Positions 11,942 to 23,039 of a stretch of 64,000 nucleotides of DNA are shown here, in pieces. This stretch comes from Sycon ciliatum. Its lineage: Eukaryota > Porifera > Calcarea > Leucosolenida > Sycettidae. The notes beneath the pieces were generated by a model. That model ran no database searches, had not been told where the DNA came from, and saw only the letters and a program-made list of their open reading frames with translations. A program made the translations under genes and the position numbers. Numbering within the stretch: the stretch's first letter is position 1; each line of letters begins with the position of its first letter. The stretch lies in the NCBI RefSeq assembly GCF_964019385.1, contig NC_088654.1, forward strand, positions 972,601 through 1,036,600, given 5' to 3'.

Positions 11942-12599
11942 TCTCCTTTATTCACTTCTTTCGAAGGCGATAAGCCAGACCCACCGGGAAATATTTCCAT
12001 GGGTGGGACAGCAAAAAGAAAGTGAAAAAACAAAAACAAAAATAAATAAATAAATAAAACCTAAAAACCAAAGGGACAAGAACTAGTTGAAGGAAGAGGA
12101 AGAAAGGAAAGAAACTCAATCCGAACTCCAACATCAAAACAATAATGAAGAATTTGCAGCGACAGGCAAAATACATCAACCAATGAAGGGAGTAGTAACA
12201 AAGGAAATATCAGTCTTTATCAGTCGTTATTCAAGTCTCTTAGCTATTGAACATGCAAACGCAGCAGAGGTGCATCTACATGTTAAGGATAGTTCTCAGT
12301 ATTTTAATCGAACCTTGTATAGCCTCCTGTTGCACAATAGCCAGGTCTCCTCCCTGCACAGTCCGAAGGCATTGAGGAGTCTCCCCCACCAAGCCTCCCA
12401 GGGCACCGACAACCACAGGGACCACGTCAACCTGGTTGAGGGACCAAATCCTCGAAATCTCCCGCTTCAAATCATAATATTTCGAGCGCTTTTCAGCCAT
12501 TTTCTTATTGATGTTGTTCTCACCAGGAACGCTGATGTCTATAATGTAGGCGATGCGCTCCTTGTCATCAACAAGGAGCAGATCGGGCCTGTTTGCTGA
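11914..12599 (-). pseudogene. R2/R4-like LINE 3' end with restriction-like endonuclease motif
   Basis: The minus strand from 12597 opens with RPDLLLVDD, then AYIIDISVPGE and a region containing VVPVVVGALGG, ending at a stop near 12276. The PD...DIS arrangement followed by the VVPVVVGALG block is what I know from the C-terminal PD-(D/E)XK-type endonuclease region of R2/NeSL/R4-group LINEs. A roughly 330-bp 3' untranslated region runs to an AAT repeat at 11914-11945. The upstream end is cut exactly at another ATT repeat (12600-12627), so this is a 5'-truncated insertion lying between two AAT tracts. Confidence 0.68.
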
Positions 12600-12627
12600 T
12601 TATTATTATTATTATTATTATTATTTG
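12600..12627. repeat. ATT microsatellite
   Basis: Nine ATT triplets directly abutting the truncated 5' end of the R2-like LINE fragment. Confidence 0.9.
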
Positions 12628-12639
12628 TAAGAAAAGGGT

Positions 12640-12870
12640 TTGCTCCCCACACCGGAGCTCGCGCTATTCCGCCGACTTTACTTGACACTTGACTGACTCA
12701 CGACTGCCATCCAGAGCACAGGAGAAGTCCATCGAACCTTCGACTCGGCAAACCTGCAAGAAAGCACCACTCCCTGCTCAATACACAGTGTTTCGGGGAA
12801 TTCACCCCTCATCAGTTGAGCTTGAGTAGGCTGAGGAAGATTGTGCCTGAGGAGCACCACTTATATAGTG
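12640..12870 (-). repeat. Dispersed partial copy of the 476-bp hammerhead repeat
   Basis: Matches part of the tandem unit at 56096-58156, including GACTGACTCACGACTGCCATC, CTGCAAGAAAGCACCACTCC and GTGCCTGAGGAGCACCACTT. It is a single partial unit outside any array and is diverged at several positions. The hammerhead segment (12776-12821) is retained. Confidence 0.85.
12776..12821 (-). ncRNA. Type I hammerhead ribozyme, dispersed copy
   Basis: On the minus strand: stem I GCTCAA/TTGAGC, core CTGATGA, stem II GGGG/CCCC with loop TGAATT, core GAA, a 3-bp stem III (ACA/TGT) and a GTA cleavage triplet. It differs from the array copies only in the stem III loop (CTG for CCG), so the catalytic core is kept in an isolated copy. 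Confidence 0.8.
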
Positions 12871-12954
12871 CTCTCCAGGCTGAAGTGAAGAAAGGAATGC
12901 GCTGCCACGAGGCAAGCAAAACTGAAAATGTGTTTGTTCTCTTTCGGGCATGCA

Positions 12955-13390
12955 CAACACACAGGACGGCGTGACTGGATAAACTGGACTCCTGGACTGT
13001 GAATAGGGGACTTGTAGAAAAAGGTGTACTCCTTACAGGGGATTGGGGCAGGATGAAGCTGATCAAAACTGAGTGGACTCCTGGACTCTGTATAGTGGAT
13101 TTTGGATCAATGGACTCTATATAGGGTGCTGGACATCATATAGTGCATGGACTCTATACTGAGTCGAACATATGTATATGTAGGACTCAGTATAGAGTCC
13201 ATGCACTATATGATGTCCAGCACCCTATATAGAGTGCATTGGTCCAAAATCCACTATACAGAGTCCAGGAGTCCACTCAGTTTTGATCAGCTTCATCCAG
13301 CCGCGCAATCCCCTATAAGGAGTACACTTTTTCTACAAGTCCCCTATTCACGGTCCAGGAGTCCAGTTCATCCAGTCACGGCATCCTGTG
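12955..13390. repeat. Palindromic repeat centred near 13171
   Basis: Two arms of about 210 bp mirror each other around ACATATGTATATGT. The left arm contains GTGGACTCCTGGACT and GCTGGACATCATATAGTGCA. The right arm contains their complements (TGCACTATATGATGTCCAGC, AGTCCAGGAGTCCAC). Diverged relatives of the same sequence occur at 25590-25870. Non-coding and strongly cruciform-forming in principle. Confidence 0.85.
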
Positions 13391-13437
13391 TACAGTGTAG
13401 GGAGTAGTAGGTATTTCCTACTCCTTTGTTTTAGCTA

Positions 13438-14306
13438 AGGCCGCGGTCACACCGAGCTCGATTCAGCCGTTCAGCCGAAACAAGCGCTTGTTTACGTCAC
13501 TATTACCATGGAAATGGCTGAAAAATGTCCTACAAGCGACTTTTAGCTGTGGCTGACTCTCAGCCGTTTTTTTCGGCTTGTTTCAGCCACAGCTTGTACA
13601 AGCGGCTGAAAGCCGAAATTCAAAAAAATTGAGTGCGCTTGGAGCTCCGGAGCACACCATGTAGCTAGTTGACATGATGAACTGATATTGATGTTCTTTC
13701 TTGTGTCCGTGGAACCTATCCCTGTGCCTTTGGTTTTGACCGTGAGTCTGTCTACCCCAACTACACTGTATTCAGTTTGATTTGGATTTTGTCCGACGAC
13801 CATGGATTTCTGCCGCTGTGCCTCTAGACTGCTGCGTAGATTGTTGGAGCTGTGGTTTGAGGCCAAGACAAGGCACCACACTCACGACCGAATTCATGAA
13901 GAAAGCGGGGTACGAAGAAGAGAGTGGATTGCAACTGAGTTCAATAAAGGCAACCGGCGGGGCAGAAAGCTCGACATCAGGAAACACCACCCGAGCCATC
14001 GCGTCCATGCACACCGAACAAATAAAAGGAGCACGACTTCGCAATTCAGAATCCGGGTTTCCTTTGCTTCTTCATCAAAACTGAACACTAGAACAAGTAC
14101 AGTTTTAGATCGCGAACGTTCTGCTCTCCAGTTTCTTGCAAACATTGGTGTGTTTCGAGATATTCAAAATTTGGCGGGTAAGAAAAACAAGCCATTCAAG
14201 CTTTGCACTCAAAGTCTGGTGTGACCGCGTCACAGGGATCACGCAAGCCAGCTGAGAGCCAGCGATAACAAGCCCAAAGTGGCTTGTTTCGGTGTGACCG
14301 GGGCCT
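13438..14306 (-). mobile_element. Left-arm copy of the GGCC-TIR MITE
   Basis: Mirror copy of the MITE at 36610-37486. Its inner end has the complete terminal repeat (GGTGTGACCGGGGCCTA, ending 14306). Its outer end matches up to AGGCC at 13438 and then diverges by the last base. No coding capacity is evident; the overlapping frames of 83-140 codons are products of a low-stop GC-balanced sequence. Confidence 0.85.
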
Positions 14307-14891
14307 AAGCCTTGTAGCGGCGGCATGTAACACATCGCTGAGTAATGTTGCGTAGCGCTCGTCGACCACCGATAATCCAGAATTTCTGACGGATGAAGGA
14401 CAAGACTCCTTCTACACCTTGGTGCATCCTTTCAACATGCTTTTTCTCCAACAGCAACTCGGTCAGATGATGTTTGCCTAACAGGACTGGGTGCTTGGCT
14501 CCTGACTGCGAATCAGGAGATTCCAGGTTCGTATCCTGGCGTGGTCGCCAAATGTTGTGAACCCTCTAAGATTCTCTAAATTGTCAGGATCGTACGACCA
14601 CACGGCACGAGGACAACACTTTTCCTTTAGACAGTATATTTCACTTCATCGAATAATTAACAATGAACACTAATAACATCAGCTATTTATAGCATGCAAA
14701 ACAGCGTACATGCAAAACATACGCATATAAAACTGGACATAACAGCGTATACAGCAAAACGCACACAACGCATATAGCGTATGCCATGCAGCAACATCAG
14801 CGGTACGGCGGAGTCGAAATACAACATTTCACCGAATACCATGCCATAAGCGCGAAGGCCTTTCCCAATTGAGAACTGGTGGTTTACAACA
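14307..14891 (-). mobile_element. Truncated BEL/Pao element, 5' part (left arm)
   Basis: Mirror of 36026-36609. On the minus strand it reads LTR (14891-14553), a 2-nt spacer, an extended tRNA-complementary segment (14550-14501) and the zinc-binding start of an integrase. It is then interrupted by the MITE, and the inverted repeat ends before the rest of the element. Only one flank duplication (CCAGC at 14892-14896) is present, so this is a copy made by the inverted duplication, not an independent insertion. Confidence 0.9.
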
Positions 14892-14896
14892 CCAGC

Positions 14897-17800
14897 CATG
14901 GCAAAAAAGAAGAAGAAGAAAAAAGAAGAAAGAAAAACAAGTGCAAATCAGAACAACAACAATAAAAGAAGAGATTGGGCTGCAAGTCAAGTTGTATTAT
15001 TAGGTTTACGGGAAATGGTCCGAGAGATCACGAACAAAGGCAGAAATGTTTTCACATGATTGCATTTTTTGGGGAAGCGAGTCCCAGAGACAATAGCTAA
15101 TGAAAACAGGCGAGCGACTCATTGAGTTATTTCTTGAAATAGGGAATCTAAATTTATTACGACTTGACGAAGAGGAGTTAAACCAGTTAACTGCATTTTG
15201 AATATGCATTGGGGCCTTCAGCAGTTTGATCTGATGGATAAATCTACAGCAGAGTCTGTTAATTATGGTTTGTAAAGGACAGGTTTTGCAATGAGAATAC
15301 AGAATTGTTAAAGGGGAAGTTAAGGCAAAAATTAAAATTTCACCAGTTGTAGTCATCGGGGTGCTGAGTCGAATGGTCTTGGTCCGAGAAAGCTGAGACG
15401 CTCCCTTCCTACTTGAATCCCAATCGAACTCGCGCACTCCCACCGAAACTGGGTGACTGCGCCCTACTAGATGGGGATTTGTATGCAAAATGTCACTAAA
15501 AGCGCCATTTCGTTCTTATAAAAGCACGGATGACCGCGATTGGCCCATATGTTGTAGTCTTTTGGACGCTGAGTCGACTGGTTTTGGTCCGAAAAGGCTG
15601 CGATGCAGCGTTCCTCCTTTATTCCCAATCGAACATGGTTGAACAAGCGGTCACGTGCTCCTGCGTACACCAGTCAGCGGGTCACCGTGCCTGCAGGGTA
15701 CAACTTACTAGCCTGTTTGACCTTTTTTGGGTGCAGTCCTGTCACTCGAGTTGAACTCGAGTTGAACCTTGGTGTGAAAGTTGTCGCCTGCTGGCGGTGT
15801 GACCGGGTGATTTGGGCACCCAGGAGCACGTGACCACTTGTTCAACCATGTTTGATTGGGAATAAAGGAGGAACGCTGCATCGCAGCCTTTTCGAACCAA
15901 AACCAGTCGATTCAGCGTCCAAAAGACTACAATATATGGGCCAATCGCGGTCATCCGTGCTTTTATAAGAACGAAACGGTGCTTTTAGTGACATTTTGCA
16001 TACAATTCCCCATCTAGTAGGGCGCAGTCACCCAGTTTCGGTGGAAGTGCGCGAGTTCGTTTGGGATTCAAGCAGGAAGGAAGCGTCTCAGCTTTCTCGG
16101 ACCAAGACCATTCGACTCAGCACCCCGAAAACTACAACTGGTGAAATTTTAATTTTTGCCTTAACTTCCCCTTTAATGGGGTGTCAAGTGGTAAGCGAAA
16201 TATCGCTCTCAAAATCCTGCGATGCATTAGTTCAAGCCGCGGAAGCATTCCTGCTCCAACACTGCACCACACAATGCTACAGTATAAAATGATGGGTAAG
16301 ATATAGGAGGCGTAGAAAGCCCGACGACATACTAGTGGTAAATGGCTCATGTGACTGTATAGAAGACCAACAGTGGAACTTGTTCGGTGCTCGAGATACT
16401 CCAGATGGTGGGCCTGAGCCAAAGATGACTCCAAGGTGTTTGTGGTGGCTAACAGTTGGGATGGGCGTCCGGTCGTCAGGGAAGTGGAATAGGTACTGGT
16501 CGATGTAGGAAAGATCGGAACGCGGTTGAGGTGGAATGCACAATATGACAGTCTATCCAGCATTCGGTCGAAGTTTCCAGAGATGCATCCATTCAACCAC
16601 TGAGCAAATTTCCGACTGCAAAGAATTACACGCCATGGGCAGGGCAAGTTTAGATGCCACAAGGGTAGTATCATCGGCGTACAGGGAGGTATTTGGAACA
16701 CGAGTTTTAAAAGTCATTTACATAGAGCAAGAAGAGAAGAGGCCCGAGTATTGAGCCCTGTGGCACACCGGAACATACTTCGAGCGGTTGGGACAGCGAG
16801 CCTGACACCCTGACCTGTTGGATCCGGAAGGATAGGTAGCTTTCGAGCCACCGCAGAACATTGCCACCGATGTTAAAGGAGGCGACTTTGGCCAACAAAC
16901 CACGGTGCCACACTGTATTAAAGGCCTTTGATAGGTCGAAGAAACAAACTAGGCTAAAGTTGTGCTGATGTCTGCGTTTCAACAGGTTCTGAGTAAAGCG
17001 TGCAAGTTGCCACGCGGTAGAATCTCCTTTGCGGAATCCAGACTGGGCTGGAGATAGTAGAGGATTTACATGGGCATACAATTGGTCGTACATGACGCGC
17101 TCACACAGTTTAGATATTGCAGAAAGGAGGGATATAGGACGGTAATTTGTTGGATCGGATTTGCTGCCCTTATTTTTGTAAATGGGGACAACAACGGAGC
17201 GTTTCCAGACAGATGGAAAAACACGAGATGAGAAGGACAGATTAAAAATTAAACTCAGTGGATCGCAGATTGACGGACCAAGGATCTTTAGTAGTTCGTT
17301 TGTGATACCATCCAGGCCAGCTGCCTTGCGCAGCTTGAGGCGTTTGATGTACTTGGCAACGCTGGTAGGAGTTGTTCTAATGTCTGTGAAGAAGGAGGTG
17401 CTATCAGCATCAGCAATGGGCGGGATAGTCCACTCTGGATTGTTGGAGGTGCCAAATGCTACGAACTGCTTGTTGAAAACATTTGCAATGTCAGAAGGTG
17501 ACGTAAACGTTTCATCCTGAACAGTTAGTTGCTTAGTGGGCTGTCGCTGGCTGGGTGGTGAACGTAATGATCGGATAACAGTATGTAGCGTTGGCCGTGA
17601 TGTTGGCGTTGTGGCATGTGAGTGCAGTGTAAGGGAGTTAGCGTAAGCACGGTGCTCTGAGCGGGGGAGAAGGCGGGTGGTGTTCCGTTCTGTCTTGTAT
17701 CTGGCCTGATTTGCGGGTGTTGGGAATTTTTTGTACGGACTGAATGCATCACGCTTGCGTTTGATCTGAGCTCGCAGGGCTGGTGTCAGCCAGGGAGGTT

Positions 17801-19126
17801 GGGAAAATTGTGGGCGATTGGATGGCTGTCGGATGCAGCGCATAGGAACGTTCGACGATATTATGTTCATCAGTATATGGTTAAGTAAGTCCACTGAATG
17901 GGATGGGTTACCAAGAGGAATTTGGAGCTCGCTGAACCAATCGATAGTCGATAAGCACTGGCCAACGAGGGACCACTCTTCGTAGGCTCTGAGGGATGTA
18001 TCGAATGAAGAAAAGTTGAACTGACTTGGTTTGTCTGGGATGGCAACACTTCGTGTGTCTCGCTGACCTTGTAATTGGAGTCTGGCGGGGACAATGTCGT
18101 GGTCGGAGGTACCCAGCGGTGCGGCAGTTGAGAGGTTAGAAAGAAGTAGTGGGTGGTTGGTTATAACCAGGTCTAACGCACTGGCATGACCACTGTGTTG
18201 GGAGTAATGCGTGGGAAAGGTAACGAGCTGTGATAGGGAGAGCATTTGAAGCAGACAAAGCAGTTGATGACCAACCGCATCTGTGGTCGATCCATACCAT
18301 TCCGAGCAACGAGCGTTGAAGTCCCCAGAGACGAGAAGCATGGAATCGGGCATAGATAAGCGTTGCAAGATGGATTGAAATTGAGTAAGGAAATTATCGG
18401 TTTGGCGGTGTGTCAATGATGGCAGCCTATACACCGGTCCTAAATAGAGTTTGGTGAGCTGAGAGTTGGAAGATAGGGTAAATTCAACCCACGCTGCCTC
18501 CAGATCGGGAAGGTGCAGGTCAGTCCGGTGACGGACTTTAATAAATATTCCAGTGCGGACTAAAATAGCCACCCCACCGTAGCCCCGGAAATCATTCCTG
18601 TTGTGCCGGTTTTCCTGTGTTGGCCGGTCCCTGCGGTAACAGTCATAGCCAGGAACTGTGAGAGGCTGGCTTGCGGATAGCCATGTTTCTGTGAGACAGA
18701 CAACTAGGGGGTTGTATGTCATAAGAAAATCCGCGAGATCGGCCAGTTTGTTATTTATGGAGCGAGCATTTATTGTGGCTACAGTATAGTCGAATAGATC
18801 AGCATTTGCGTGTGAAGTTGTGTGCGTGGTTGTGGGTGCAAGACGGAAAGGTGGAGCCAATGGGTTGAGTGTTAAACTCATTGTTTCTCGTCTGTTGAGT
18901 AGCGACGCTGGTCTACACTGCCTAAAGTGCGATCATCATCGGATTTAAATTTCCAGGGTCGGGCAGAGACGTTTGACGGCCAGAAGTCGGGTTTGCTGAC
19001 TGTATCCATGTCCTTTGCGTCTATCAGCACATGTGCAAAAGCGGCAATGCGTGCACATGCTACGAGATTGAGTTTAATAATAATAATAATAAAAAACAAT
19101 GACCTTGATCCTGCAATGCAGTACAA
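14897..19126 (-). pseudogene. LINE (endonuclease + RT), left-arm copy
   Basis: Mirror of the LINE described at 31835-36020. It contains the 724-codon frame 18881-16707, then a frameshift, then the C-terminal tail (15309-15006) after a foldback insertion. The copy differs from the right-arm one at a few residues (for example TTRLLP versus NTRLLS, and SQPLEV versus SQTLEV) and has the same disabling frameshift. The shared lesion shows the LINE was dead before the duplication. Confidence 0.9.
15312..16172. mobile_element. Foldback element with TTAA target duplication (left-arm copy)
   Basis: An 861-bp element starting AGGGGAAGTTAAGG and ending CCTTAACTTCCCCT, flanked by TTAA (15308-15311 and 16173-16176). 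Its two arms of about 410 bp are complementary nearly to the centre. It lies inside the LINE C-terminal coding region. Confidence 0.88.
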
Positions 19127-19508
19127 TGCGGTATAGGCTAAAGCATAATACTAGAATTACAAGGATATGTCGTACATGAAGAGAAACTATTGCGTGGAGA
19201 ACACGATCAATAGATTGTAGACCTCCTAACCGGTCTATGATCTACACATATACACGAGGTCCCTTGTTGTAATATATTTATACCTCTCCATGCGCAAGCT
19301 CAAGGGCAAAAAGGAGTGAATATAGCTTTAGGGAAAGAAAGCTATAATTATTCACTCCTTTTTAGAGAAAGAAGGCTATATTCACTCCTTTTTAGAGAAC
19401 GAAAGCACCTTAGTGGTGTATACACCTCCTTAGTGGTGTATATTGAACAGTTTATATGGTAATTTATAAACTTCATGGGAGATCTGGTATATGAGTGTGG
19501 GTTTATAT

Positions 19509-19917
19509 TAGGGCTCAAACGGTCACGGTTTTACCCCTGACGGTTAACTGCTAAGCTAACGGTCGGTTAACCGGTTATAACCTATAAGCCACGGCAATCC
19601 TGCGGACTCGTTTTTAACCGTATATTTGACTATACTCATTCAAAAAATGTAAACTATTCAGTACAACGCACACTTGTACATTCTCTTGCATGCTCATTCA
19701 TACATACTCTCACACCAAGAGACCAGATATGACCGAGTTGACAGCCCAGAAATTGCGTACGCGTGCGACAGCCCGCGAAAGTGCACACTTTGCAACGACC
19801 TGATACTTGAAAAATTGACTGAAAGGTTACTGCGTTAACCGTTATCTTTATCGGTTAACCGTTAATTCTTCGTAACCGGTCTGCAACCGGTTAATCGGAC
19901 TAATCGTTTGAGCCCTA
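19509..19917. mobile_element. hAT-type MITE (8-bp TSD), left-arm copy
   Basis: A 409-bp non-coding element with 13-bp TIRs (TAGGGCTCAAACG / CGTTTGAGCCCTA) and internal AACCGGTT-rich arms. It is flanked by the 8-bp duplication GTTTATAT (19501-19508 and 19918-19925). The target duplication length fits hAT-superfamily transposition. Confidence 0.88.
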
Positions 19918-20077
19918 GTTTATATGGAGTGAGGTATAATTCTCGATATACACGAGGTCCCTTGTTATAATATATTTATAACTCTCCATGCGCAAGCTCA
20001 AGAGCAAAAAGGAGTGCATATGGCTTTCTTTCTCTAGAAAAGAGTGAATATAGCTTTAGAGAAAGAAAGCTTTATTC

Positions 20078-20395
20078 AAATAATCTACGTGGAGATAATA
20101 ATTTTAATTTAATCATAGCTATGAATAGGATGAAGGCCGCATACATCGTTACTTGTTTGACATAATTATGTCCAACAGTTGAAAGTCCTTGAGGCAGTTT
20201 GTATACGTATTCATAAGTCTGTTTTGTGCAAGCAGTGCGAGCACGTTGTTGCACTGAAGTTGACACTTCGTTCAGTGCCTTCTCACCTTTGGTAACGTAA
20301 TGTTGTTGCCTTTTTGCGTTTCCTCTAGTGGTTTTATTGCATTTGTATCTTGATGTTATTTCGAACACCTTTCTCTTTAGAAATGTAAAGGACAT
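20078..20395 (+). pseudogene. Penelope-like element 3' fragment (left arm)
   Basis: A plus-strand frame here reads QQLKVLEAVCIRIHK and then VLCKQ...HVVALKL. This is the same C-terminal block as in the fragments at 54865-55494 and 54243-54480. It is preceded by CTACGTGGAGATAATAATTT and TAGCTATGAATAGGATGAAGG, the terminal sequence shared with the element at 54786-55806. Only the 3' end survives. Confidence 0.6.
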
Positions 20396-20566
20396 ATGGA
20401 TACGAGTAACTCTCCATCACTGCAACTGGATACTATATACAGTCAGAAAGTGCAATAACTAGGCACAAAACTGACAGAGTACTGAGACATTCAACGTCCT
20501 GACACCAAGCTTAAACACATCTCCGTAGCGCTAACCGACATCCTTCCAACTTGGAAGGTTGAAGGT
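20394..20566 (+). repeat. Dispersed repeat family A, copy 2 (inner end of left arm)
   Basis: Same block as at 3478-3790: CATATGGATACGAGT, AACTCTCCATCACTG, AACGTCCTGACACC and the palindrome CCTTCCAACTTGGAAGG (20542-20558). The homology between the large inverted arms stops eight bases after this palindrome. Confidence 0.8.
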
Positions 20567-20965
20567 TATGGAAAGACCAAAGAGGGGAAGGCAAGCGTGA
20601 CGAAACGAGCAAAAGCTACAGTCCCAACGGAACAAAGAATGTCGATTGTTACTGGACGATGACGAGACCAGTGCGATACTTGACAAAGCATATCTCTCGT
20701 AACTCGTATCAATTATGTTCTTTTCCTTTCTATATATATTTAGGGCTCAACATCCGAGTTTCACATTTCTAATTACAGTACTTAACTTCAGTTTCTCTGG
20801 TTGTATCCTTTAGTTTCGTATTTTTTCCCACTGATAATAGGAACAAGAAAATCGATTCTGGGTTTTCAATATTATTTTGTTATAAAATACACAGTACTTA
20901 TGTCAAACAAGTAACGTAGTTGCGTGATGTCTGCGGCCTTCATCCTATTCATAGCTATATTAAAG
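20567..20965 (+). repeat. Penelope-like terminal sequence, partial
   Basis: 20770-20960 resembles the right end of the element at 54786-55806 (AATTACAGTACTTAACTTCA, GGGTTTTCAATA, GTTATAAAATACACAGTA, GTTGCGTGATGTCTGCGG). At 20840 the hammerhead-like core seen elsewhere is degraded to CTGATAATAGGAACAAG. 20567-20769 shows no feature. Confidence 0.6.
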
Positions 20966-21250
20966 CTATATTCACTCCTTTTTTAGAGAAAGACAGCTAT
21001 ATTTACTTCTTTTTAGAGAAAGAAAGCTCCTCAGGGGATTTTTTGATGGTTTTCCTCAGTGGTGTATATACCTTCTTAGTGGTATATAACAGTGGTATAT
21101 AACCTAACCAGTTGATTATATGGGAAATATAAACCTGTATACAAACCGACGCGAAGCCGAGGTTTGTATCTTGGTTTATATTTCCCATATATTGGTTTAT
21201 ATTTCCCATATAAACCAAGATACAAACCTCGGCTTCGCCTCCTATTCCAT
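20966..21250. repeat. Foldback segment with TATAAAC/GTTTATA arms
   Basis: 21111-21233 is an inverted repeat built on GGTTTATATTTCCCATATA and GATACAAACCTCGGCTTCG, with a partly repeated arm. The flanking 20966-21060 repeats the CTATATTCACTCCTTTTTAGAG unit that also occurs in the large arms (19330-19400, 31520-31600). Confidence 0.6.
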
Positions 21251-22375
21251 TATCGTTGTCTGATGATTGGTTCAGCCATGAAACTCTGAGTCACAACGGA
21301 ATTAATGTGCCAAGGTTTTCATTGTGTGCCTTTGTATATTTCCCATATAATCAACTGGGTAGGTTACATTATGCTTATACTGAGCTGATATACAAACTCC
21401 CCTCTCCCCCACAAAGGTAGAGATTGGAATTCCAACCCACAACCATGGATCGACGAGTCTTCCTTTCACCAACCTGTGCGGAGCAAGTACAAGACTACCA
21501 CTGACTCCGTGCAGTGCATGCAGTGCAGTACATGTACCATCATCCATCACACACTCTTTGTGACTTCAGTTTAGTGCTAGTTACATCGGAAGTAACAGCT
21601 ATGCGCCAAGTAAGTTAGTTTGAACCTCACAGTGCTAGTGACCGTTACCGCGCGCAGATCTCACAGCGGGCTCTGTAAAAGAACCGTTTGTTCATTAGAG
21701 ACATAGAGTTCGTCTCCTTTCTAAAGTAAGAGTAAAATGAATCAGCACGAGCCTGTTGAATCGACTCCCAAACGTTTCTTTGGTTCTTCTGAGGACGACC
21801 ACGAATTAAGATGCCATTATTCAAGCAGCAGTTTCCAAGAACACTGACAGTGCCACGGATTATGGCTGCGCATGTTCCGTCCGCTCTGCGAGGGACGCGG
21901 AAAGGAGAACATCGATTGGAAAACCGTCTGGAGTAAAGTTCCGTCGCCCCTGCTATCTGCATTCGATGTCGATGCAAAAACGCAGGAGGGCTCGCTTTCT
22001 CCAAGAATTGTCTCAAAGTAGCGGCACGCGGGGCTCTTCAGCCGCACATGTCGAGTGCTGCCCTTGACAGACGAAGTGCTGAAACAGCGAAAGAAGGACA
22101 GCCTCGAACGTCAGGTGCAGCACAAGGCACCTGTTACACGATCATTTTAGCGATATCGACGACACCTATGGCAACGACGCAGTAAAACTTACCTATTACG
22201 AATGCTTCTATCTGATGTTGCGCTTTGTCTTCGTGGAGGCGAAATGTAAGCCTCCATCAAAAAGGACGACGTTGTATTCTTCATCGTTGACATGAAAGAG
22301 ATCCTGAGGTTGGGACCGTCGTGCATGTCGAAAAACCATCAAGGCGGACTGCGGGTCGCTAGTGTGATCCTAAAA
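21251..22375. other. No supported gene
   Basis: A minus frame of 123 codons (22016-21645) and a 76-codon frame beside it show no known domain. The region is of balanced composition and could be decayed coding DNA, but no start, splice pattern or motif supports that. Confidence 0.35.
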
Positions 22376-22710
22376 AAAAGGAGTTTATATACCAGTTTAT
22401 ACACCAGTTTATATACCAGTTTATATACCAGTTTATATTCTCGTCATCGAAGTACCTGTTATAAAAAAATATGCAAAATACAAGTCTGGAGTGTTGTGTG
22501 GGGAGAGACGGGAGTTTGTATACAAGCTCAGTATAAACATCCTTAGTGGTGTATATTGAACAGTGTTTGTATAGAATAAACACCGATGTCGTAGTGTTTA
22601 TGGGAATATAAACACTGCTTTAAAACCGAGGCGTAGCCGAGGTTTTTATAAACAGTGTTTATATTCCCATAAAAACAAGACAGAGGTGTTTATTCTATTT
22701 ATACTTAGCT
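22376..22710. repeat. Short tandem repeat plus foldback
   Basis: 22382-22435 has four tandem copies of a 14-bp AGTTTATATACC-type unit. 22560-22705 is an inverted repeat around ACCGAGGCGTAGCCGAGGT, with AATAAACAC/GTGTTTATT arms. It is similar in design to 21111-21233. Confidence 0.7.
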
Positions 22711-22772
22711 TCGGTTTTGGCCTGAAATACTGGTCCGAAATAGCTATTTTAGTATCCCAGTATACTATAAAG

Positions 22773-22912
22773 TTGATTATTCCAACTAGGAACACATGCT
22801 TCTTGCCGAACTTGACACTTGACCGTCAAGTTCGGCAAGAAGCGTGTGTTCCTAGTTGGAACAATCAACTTCATGACTATTACCGCCGAAGTCGCAACTT
22901 CTAAGTTGTGTA
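22773..22912. repeat. Inverted pair of 476-bp-repeat fragments
   Basis: 22775-22825 and 22828-22905 are head-to-head fragments of the hammerhead repeat unit, starting at its GTTGATTGTTCCAACTAGGA end and meeting at GACACTTGACCGTCAAG. The catalytic hammerhead part is absent. Confidence 0.85.
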
Positions 22913-22967
22913 GGTAGCATTGCGTGTTCAAGACCTAAGACCTATCTTTCAACCAACATCTGCATCA

Positions 22968-23036
22968 ACACCCTGGTGGCTTGATGGTCAAGATAGGTGC
23001 TTGGGAGTCTTATGGTTGCAGGTTTGATTCCTGCTG
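22968..23036 (+). repeat. tRNA-like SINE head
   Basis: Contains TGGCTTGATGG (A-box-like, one mismatch) and, about 46 nt on, GGTTTGATTCC (B-box-like, one mismatch), with TGCAG/CTGC flanking the B box as a T-arm stem. This fits a tRNA-derived SINE or a degraded tRNA-like gene. The anticodon arm is not well formed. Confidence 0.5.
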
Positions 23037-23039
23037 AAA

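Larger units (their letters stand above)
13438..20566. repeat. Left arm (about 7.13 kb) of a giant inverted repeat
   Basis: Reverse complement of 30352-37485 along its whole length, with only scattered substitutions and a net 5-bp length difference. Positions pair with a near-constant sum (50918 at the inner end, 50923 at the outer end). The two embedded 724-codon LINE frames differ at only a few residues. The inner end stops at 20566. The outer end stops at the end of a MITE, beyond which the flanks are unrelated. Confidence 0.97.

Noticed and set aside
13543-14335. Several 75-140-codon frames in the MITE copies (13543-14335, 36582-37339)
   Set aside because: Frames occur on both strands and in several phases, none with a domain; the TIR structure explains the DNA.
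21645-22047. 123-codon minus frame as a gene
   Set aside because: No motif, no splice context; the neighbouring overlapping frame is equally long.
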